A model generated the notes under the pieces. That model was not told where the DNA came from. It saw nothing but the letters and a program-made list of their open reading frames with translations, and made no database searches. This document shows positions 59,216-64,000 of a stretch of DNA of 64,000 nt, in pieces. The stretch's first letter is position 1. Every line of letters begins with the position of its first letter. Both the position numbers and the translations under genes were made by a program. This DNA comes from Crocodylus rhombifer (Eukaryota; Chordata; Crocodylia; Crocodylidae): the NCBI GenBank assembly GCA_038503035.1, contig JAVSML010024624.1, positions 81,655 through 145,654 on the forward strand. Direction: 5' to 3'.

Positions 59216-61700
59216 GGTCAGGACCTTGCTCTGGCATCTCATTCCCCTTTCCCTATTGCAAGGAAAGGCTTGGGAGTTTGGGATCATAAACACCTAAGGC
59301 AGCTTCATACAAAGCTTTCTGTCAGAACTCCTACTGATCACAGTGCCACCACCAGCCTGCCTCTGTGGGCACTGGACTAGGCAGCTTAAAAGGAATTGTA
59401 CAGGCTGGTAAAGCCCTATTCCGCTAGATGCCAAGTGCTTCCTGGGAGGTTCTGAACACCACTGATTGTGGCTGACACACGCCTGAATTATTAACTGCAT
59501 TTCCATTAGGAAATGTTGTTTGCTCAGATTTAGCTGGACTGGATCTCACAACCTATTAAGGAAAGCTTTTATTCACGTTTGGCGATTCCCTCATTAGCAT
59601 TCAGATCACGTTCCCCCTGGGTCGCTGAAGGTGGGAAATAAGCCTGTTTATATATCCTCTGTTCACAGCACTTCCCAAGCTCTCACTTTTACTTCCGCTG
59701 AATCTCAGGGACAGAGCCTACGCCCAGGGCTCCCTGAAAAAACCCGGGGGTGCCTCATACTCTGTATCTGCTGGGACATGATGGGGACGAGATGGGAGCA
59801 TGCAGGACATTCCCCATACAGCTGGGAAAGTGATTCAAAGTACTCTGTCCCCTTTTATGCCTTGAGTGAGGCAGCTGGACTTTGCCATGGATTGCTTATT
59901 TCTCCCTTCTGTGCTGGCTGCCCCAGAGTGGGAGGCGGGGTAAAACGCCACCCATACATGACCCCTGCCTATGTTCTCCTCACCCCAGAGAGCAGGGCAG
60001 GAGGGGCACTGGCAGGCCAACAGAGACTTCCGCCCCTCTGGAGTGGTAGCCTGGTACCTGAGCTGCCTGTGTGAGGATCCAAAGGGGCACAAGGCACCCC
60101 TTTCTCCCTGATGTGGGTTTAGTGGGGTGAGCTATACTCTTGCCCAGTATGTTGCAGTGCTTGTGGGTAAGCATTTGGGCTCTTGAAAAGCATCCCAGGG
60201 AATTTCAAACAGGTACCACTGGACCTCCTCCCCCACCTTGAAGTCTCTTTGTTGTAGGGTGAAGTCAGCTGCATAGTGACCTGGTACCTTCATGGATCCT
60301 TTATATCAGGTTCAAGGAGTGACATCTCTCCACCTTGCACAATTCAACCCTCTTTAGAGTAAATAGTTGAAAGATGCCTACAGGGTAGCATGACCCTGGC
60401 AATGTAGGCACCTCTACGGATTCACCCCTTCAAGGTCAGTGACCAGTGACATCCTGTAAGATCAGACTGCTATGCTTGGAGAGGACCCCACCCACCTCCC
60501 CTCCACCCCCAGGATGGGACAGAGTGGCTTTTTGCAGCCACTTCTTCTCCCCACTTTTACAGCACCCCAACTAGTGTACCAACCCTCTCATTCCACCGGC
60601 ATTGTGGCCTGCCCCATGCCTAACCAACACCATGTCTTGACTGGTGGTGAATGAGCTTGAGAGAAAGGTAAAGAAAGCTTGTGAGCACCAGCAGTCTGAG
60701 CTAAATGTCATACTGCACTGAAATCATTGGGAGTGTCAACAGCATAGAAGACAGGGAGGGACCTAGTTTAGTGCTCTGATAGCTACAAGTCAAAGGCAAG
60801 CAAACAGGACAGGAGAGTGTTAGTGAAAGAAGTCTTCCACCGCATTAGCACAAGAACAGGTCTTGGCTGCAGTGCCACTAGGTAATGAATCACAGGTGCA
60901 TGCACTCAGTCCCTATGAGCAGCAAGAGAAGTCAAAAAACCAGAGACCTGTAGCACCAAAGAACAGAGAAAAGGATAAAGAGACCACTTGAGAAAAAGGT
61001 AAGACCACTTTGGTTAATGGCATATAGCAGGTTGTTACAGTACTTCAGCCTCTAGCAGGAGAAAAGGACCATGCCAGTGTTCCACTAGGACACAAGTCTT
61101 CAGAGAAACACCCACCTGAATCCATCATGTTGGAAACCCCTCCCCTCTCCCCCAAGATATTCCAGCCAGAGCAGCCCAGGAAACTGAATGGACCAAAGCC
61201 TCTGCTGGGGTAAATCAGCACTGTTTCAGTGAACAGTTACACCAGCTGAAGATGTGAGTGAGCTGCAAGCATCAAGGAGAGTTAGTATCAGGCAGAACTG
61301 TGTAACCCAGGTGGACTGGCTCCTTCATTACCATGGGTCTGGTGTTCACTATAGTTTTATCCTTATTTGAAAAATGACTGCATTCAAATGGGATCTTTGT
61401 TGGTTCAAAGGCATTTTTATTGTCATCTATTGTCCTCCCCCAGTGCCAGGCCACCCATCTTTTGGCTTCATTCCTTCTGGTAAGGGCCTTGCAGGCTGGG
61501 GCATACGAACTGGGTCACAGAACCTGGACCTGAATAACAGAGGGGCTGAGATGAGGCAAGAGGCATCACCCTGTGCGCTGTAATAGATCTGTGCCATCAT
61601 TTGATTGGGGTGCAACTATTAGAGGTCCACTTGCTAGGCATGCTTGTGGACTTACCCTGGTGTTGTGAACCCCAGGGGAAGGTCCCAGGGTGACTTCTCT
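59216..61700. other. unassigned sequence
   Basis: About 59480-59650 is repeat-free, AT-rich and a possible conserved non-coding element. GCTGGGGTAAATCAGCACTG with GTTACACCAGCTGAAGATGT (61204-61256) is a dispersed inverted motif pair. No gene recognised. Confidence 0.4.
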
Positions 61701-61805
61701 TTTCATAGATTTATTTAATAGATTTCATAGATATTAGGGCTGGAAGGGACCTCACAAGATCATTAGGTCCAGCCCTCTGCCCAAGGGGCAGGAAGTCTGC
61801 TGGGG

Positions 61806-62258
61806 TCAAATGATCTCAGCAAGATAAACATCCAAGTGTGTCTTGAAGGTGTCCAGAGTAGGTGCTTGCACCACTTCTGGGGGGACTCTGTTCCAGACTC
61901 TGGGGACTTGGATGGTAAAGAAGTTTTTTCTTATATCCAGCCTTAAACATCCTGCCTGGAGTTTGTGACCATTAGACCTTGTCTTCCTTTGGGGTTCCCT
62001 ACTGAACATATGTTCTCCCAGTTCCTGGTGCACACCCCTTATATACTTATAGGTTACCACAAAGTCCTCCCTGAGCCTTCGCTTTTCCAGGATGAAGAGT
62101 CCCATGCATCTTAGCCTTGCCTCATAAGACCTCTTCTCTTGTCCTCTGCTCAAGTGCATGGCTCTCCTCTGGACTCTCTCAAGCTTCTCCACATGCTTCC
62201 TAAAGTGCAGAGCCCAAAACTGAATGCAGCACTCCATCTGCAGCCTCACCAGGGCCAA
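61806..62258 (-). pseudogene. CR1 ORF2 C-terminal remnant
   Basis: A 150-codon frame with LVRLQMECCIQFWALHFRKH, VEKLERVQRRAMHLSRGQEK, LRLDIRKNFFTIQ, WNRVPPEVVQAPTLDTFKTH and LDVYLAEII. It ends at the normal ORF2 C terminus, directly followed by the 3' UTR. This is the C-terminal part of the LINE polymerase, beyond the catalytic domain. Confidence 0.9.
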
Positions 62259-62519
62259 GTACAGCAGGAGGATGACATCCTGGGTTTTGCCTGAGATGCA
62301 TCAATAGATGTAAGCCAGGGTTTTGTTCACTTTGTTGGCTGCAGCATCACTTGGTGGCTCATGTTCATCTTGTGGTAAGTCATGACCCTCAAGTCTCTTT
62401 TGGTCATAGCGCTAGAGAGTGTAGCCCTGTTGAGCCTACAGATATGATGTGGATTCTTTTTCCCCGAGATGGAGCTCCTTGCATTTCTCAGTATTGAATG
62501 CCATCAGGTTTTGATCTAC

Positions 62520-62996
62520 TCACCTTGCGAGCCTGTCCAGGCTGGCCTGAATTGCCAGCATATCCTCTAGTGTGACCATACTTCCCCATAGTTTGTTGTC
62601 ATCAGTGAATTTAGCCAGTCTGTTTCTGATACCTGAATCCAGATTGTTTATAAATATGTTAAAGAGTACTGGTCCAAGTACAGAGACCTGGGGGATGCTA
62701 CTGGCCACCATGCACCACGCTGATACAGTTCCACTGACTATCACTGTCTGGGTCTGACAATAGAGCCAGTTTCCAAGCCATCGGACCATAAGAAAGTCGA
62801 GGCCGCAGTTCCCCAGTTTAACCAAGAGGACTTCATGGGAGTCAAAGGCTTTTTTGAAGTCCAAATGGATTAAATCAACCTCTTCTCCTTTGTCAAGGTG
62901 ATGTGTCACCTGGTCATAGAAGGAAATGAGGTTGGTCAGGCAGGACCTACCCGCAATGAAGCGATATTGGCTATCTTGCAGAATGTTGCATTCCAT
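62520..62996 (-). pseudogene. CR1 reverse transcriptase palm, FTDD variant
   Basis: A 158-codon frame: RFIAGRSCLTNLISFYDQV near residue 12, LIHLDFKKAFDSHEVLLVKL near residue 42 (motif A aspartate), SVLGPVLFNIFINNLDSGIR near residue 105. The catalytic tetrad reads FTDD at residues 130-133 (62598-62609), where the other copies have FADD. The aspartates are kept; the alanine-to-threonine change is one G-to-A substitution and probably just decay. Confidence 0.9.
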
Positions 62997-63018
62997 TAGC
63001 TTGGTGTTAATAGATTAT

Positions 63019-63500
63019 TTAATGATTTTTTCCAGTATCTTTCCAGGGATTGCCTGTAGTTCCCTGGATCTTTCTTCCTCCTTTATTCAAGATAGGCACC
63101 CCATTGGCCCTCTTCCAACCCTCAGGAACCCCACCTGAGTGCCACAAGTTCTCAAATATCCTCACCATTGGCCGAGCTATGATGACATCCAGTTCTTTTA
63201 GCACTCTTGGGTGCATTCCATCCAGGTCAGCTGATTTATGGATGTCCAGCCTCTTGAGGTGTCCCCTCACAAGATCTTCACCAATGATGGGTGTGTTCTC
63301 CCATACCCTGGCAATCCTGTTTCTTGTTTGGCAAGGTGATCCCCTTGGGTTGGTGGAAGACCAGCGCAAAGTAATCATTAAGGAGATTAGCTTTTTCCTG
63401 GGTATCAGTTGTCAGCTGCCCCATTTGGTTTAGCAAGAGTCCAATGTTGCCCTTGTTTTTCTTTTCTTTGACAGCACAGTCAGGTTGCAGCTGGACCAGA
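63019..63500 (-). pseudogene. CR1 reverse transcriptase N-terminal remnant
   Basis: Two overlapping frames cover this part. One reads LLNQMGQLTTDTQEKANLLN then DYFALVF. The other continues with VRGHLKRLDIHKSADLDGMH, PRVLKELDVIIARPMVRIFE, NLWHSGGVPEGWKRANGVPI and LNKGG. These are the fingers region upstream of motif A. The frame change lies near 63370. Confidence 0.85.
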
Positions 63501-63904
63501 ATGGCCAGGAATAGATGTGGGTCACCCTGGAATATCTGCTGCCTCAGCAAAAGTTTCCCATCCCAGATAAATTGATGGCACATCCTGGTGCTCCAGAGAA
63601 GCACGCCTTGCCCATTCTCTCCTGCCTCAGAAATGGGAATGAAGACATGATGCTACATTCAAAGTATGCCCCCTCTGCTGCTCTCAAGCAGGCTGGAGAC
63701 AGCAAACCCAAAAGCAGCAGTGAGAGTACCCCCAGGGTAATGTCATGCATCAGGGATTCCACCGGTCATTTATAGACCTCCTCTCTCCTATAGATGCTTT
63801 TTGGGTTGGGAGGAGGAGAAGGATTGAACGTCAGCATGGCTAGAGGTAGGAGTTTGCCTGGGTGACTCTAGTAGAAGTTACTCATGGCATCTGGCTAGTG
63901 TGTC
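63501..63904. other. unassigned sequence next to CR1
   Basis: Between the fading 5' end of the minus-strand CR1 and the plus-strand CR1-type tail. Some of it may still be diverged CR1 ORF2; I cannot place it. Confidence 0.4.
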
Positions 63905-64000
63905 TTTCTCAAGTTCTCAAAGTCAAACCAAATGCCAGATTTGGGGTCAGGAAGGAATTTTCCCTCAGGTCAGACTGGCAAGGACCATTGCTTGTTTTTT
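63905..64000 (+). mobile_element. CR1-type 3'-UTR fragment running off the window
   Basis: CCAGATTTGGGGTCAGGAAG, GAATTTTCCCTCAGGTCAGA and CTGGCAAGGACCATTGCTTG then TTTTTT match a 3'-UTR segment of an older sauropsid CR1 subfamily. The terminal repeat would lie beyond position 64000. Confidence 0.6.

Larger units (their letters stand above)
61701..63500 (-). mobile_element. CR1 LINE, longest copy in the window, antisense
   Basis: The 3' end carries TTTCATAGAT repeats, ATATTAGGGCTGGAAGGGAC and CCCTCTGCCCAAGGGGCAGG. ORF2 relics follow toward 63500: the C terminus (61806-62258), RT palm (62520-62996) and N-terminal palm/fingers (63019-63378 and 63278-about 63500). About 1.8 kb is recognisable. 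The 5' limit is vague; similarity fades after QLQPDCAVKEKKNKGNIG. Several frameshifts make it inactive. Confidence 0.93.

Noticed and set aside
1..64000. Endogenous retrovirus, LTR element, CRISPR array, rRNA or bacterial operon
   Set aside because: I looked for paired LTRs, primer-binding sites, retroviral protein motifs, regularly spaced repeats, rRNA-like blocks and closely packed genes and saw none; all reverse transcriptase sequence is of the CR1 LINE type.

Overview
This window looks like non-coding vertebrate nuclear DNA from a sauropsid, most likely a crocodilian. That assignment is inference from repeat content. CR1 non-LTR retrotransposon relics carry the 3' tail of a sauropsid CR1, there are many small hAT-type DNA elements with 8-bp target duplications, old MIR-type SINE remnants are present, and I saw no L1 or Alu. 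A 400-base run of N marks a scaffold gap. I found no protein-coding gene, rRNA, CRISPR array, operon or bacterial-style feature that I can support. The only recognisable coding sequence is decayed CR1 reverse transcriptase.

Layout: 1-350 holds two opposed MIR relics. A plus-strand CR1 3' half lies at about 640-1452 and a minus-strand CR1 tail at 1815-1991. From 2 to 10.6 kb the DNA is mostly unrecognised, with one hairpin MITE (7784-7892) and a tRNA-like SINE relic. At 10670-12059 one hAT-type element sits inside another, and each has its own 8-bp duplication. From 12 to 28 kb come microsatellites, a minus-strand CR1 with an intact FADD motif (17347-18490) capped by an inverted CR1 tail, a palindromic MITE (21055-21240), another hAT, MIRs and a 48-A tract. 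From 28 to 38 kb come a CR1 that lacks its 3' end, several MIRs (one split by a PIF/Harbinger-like MITE), a hAT, and a CR1 fused at its 5' side to a tRNA-Thr(AGT)-like sequence. From 38 to 52 kb come a hAT with a perfect 8-bp duplication, the gap, an old CR1 interrupted by two different DNA elements, and further MITEs. From 52 to 64 kb come sparse repeats, three more DNA elements and the longest CR1 copy (61701 to about 63500, minus).

Nothing here works together as a pathway. The interest is in retrotransposition and insertion history. The best single observation is the tRNA-Thr/CR1 junction at 37871-37964: a tRNA-like unit followed by a six-T tract runs straight into the interior of a CR1 in the same orientation, which is the layout expected if the reverse transcriptase jumped onto a pre-tRNA. 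Several AT-rich, TAAT-containing stretches may be conserved non-coding elements, but that cannot be decided without alignments.
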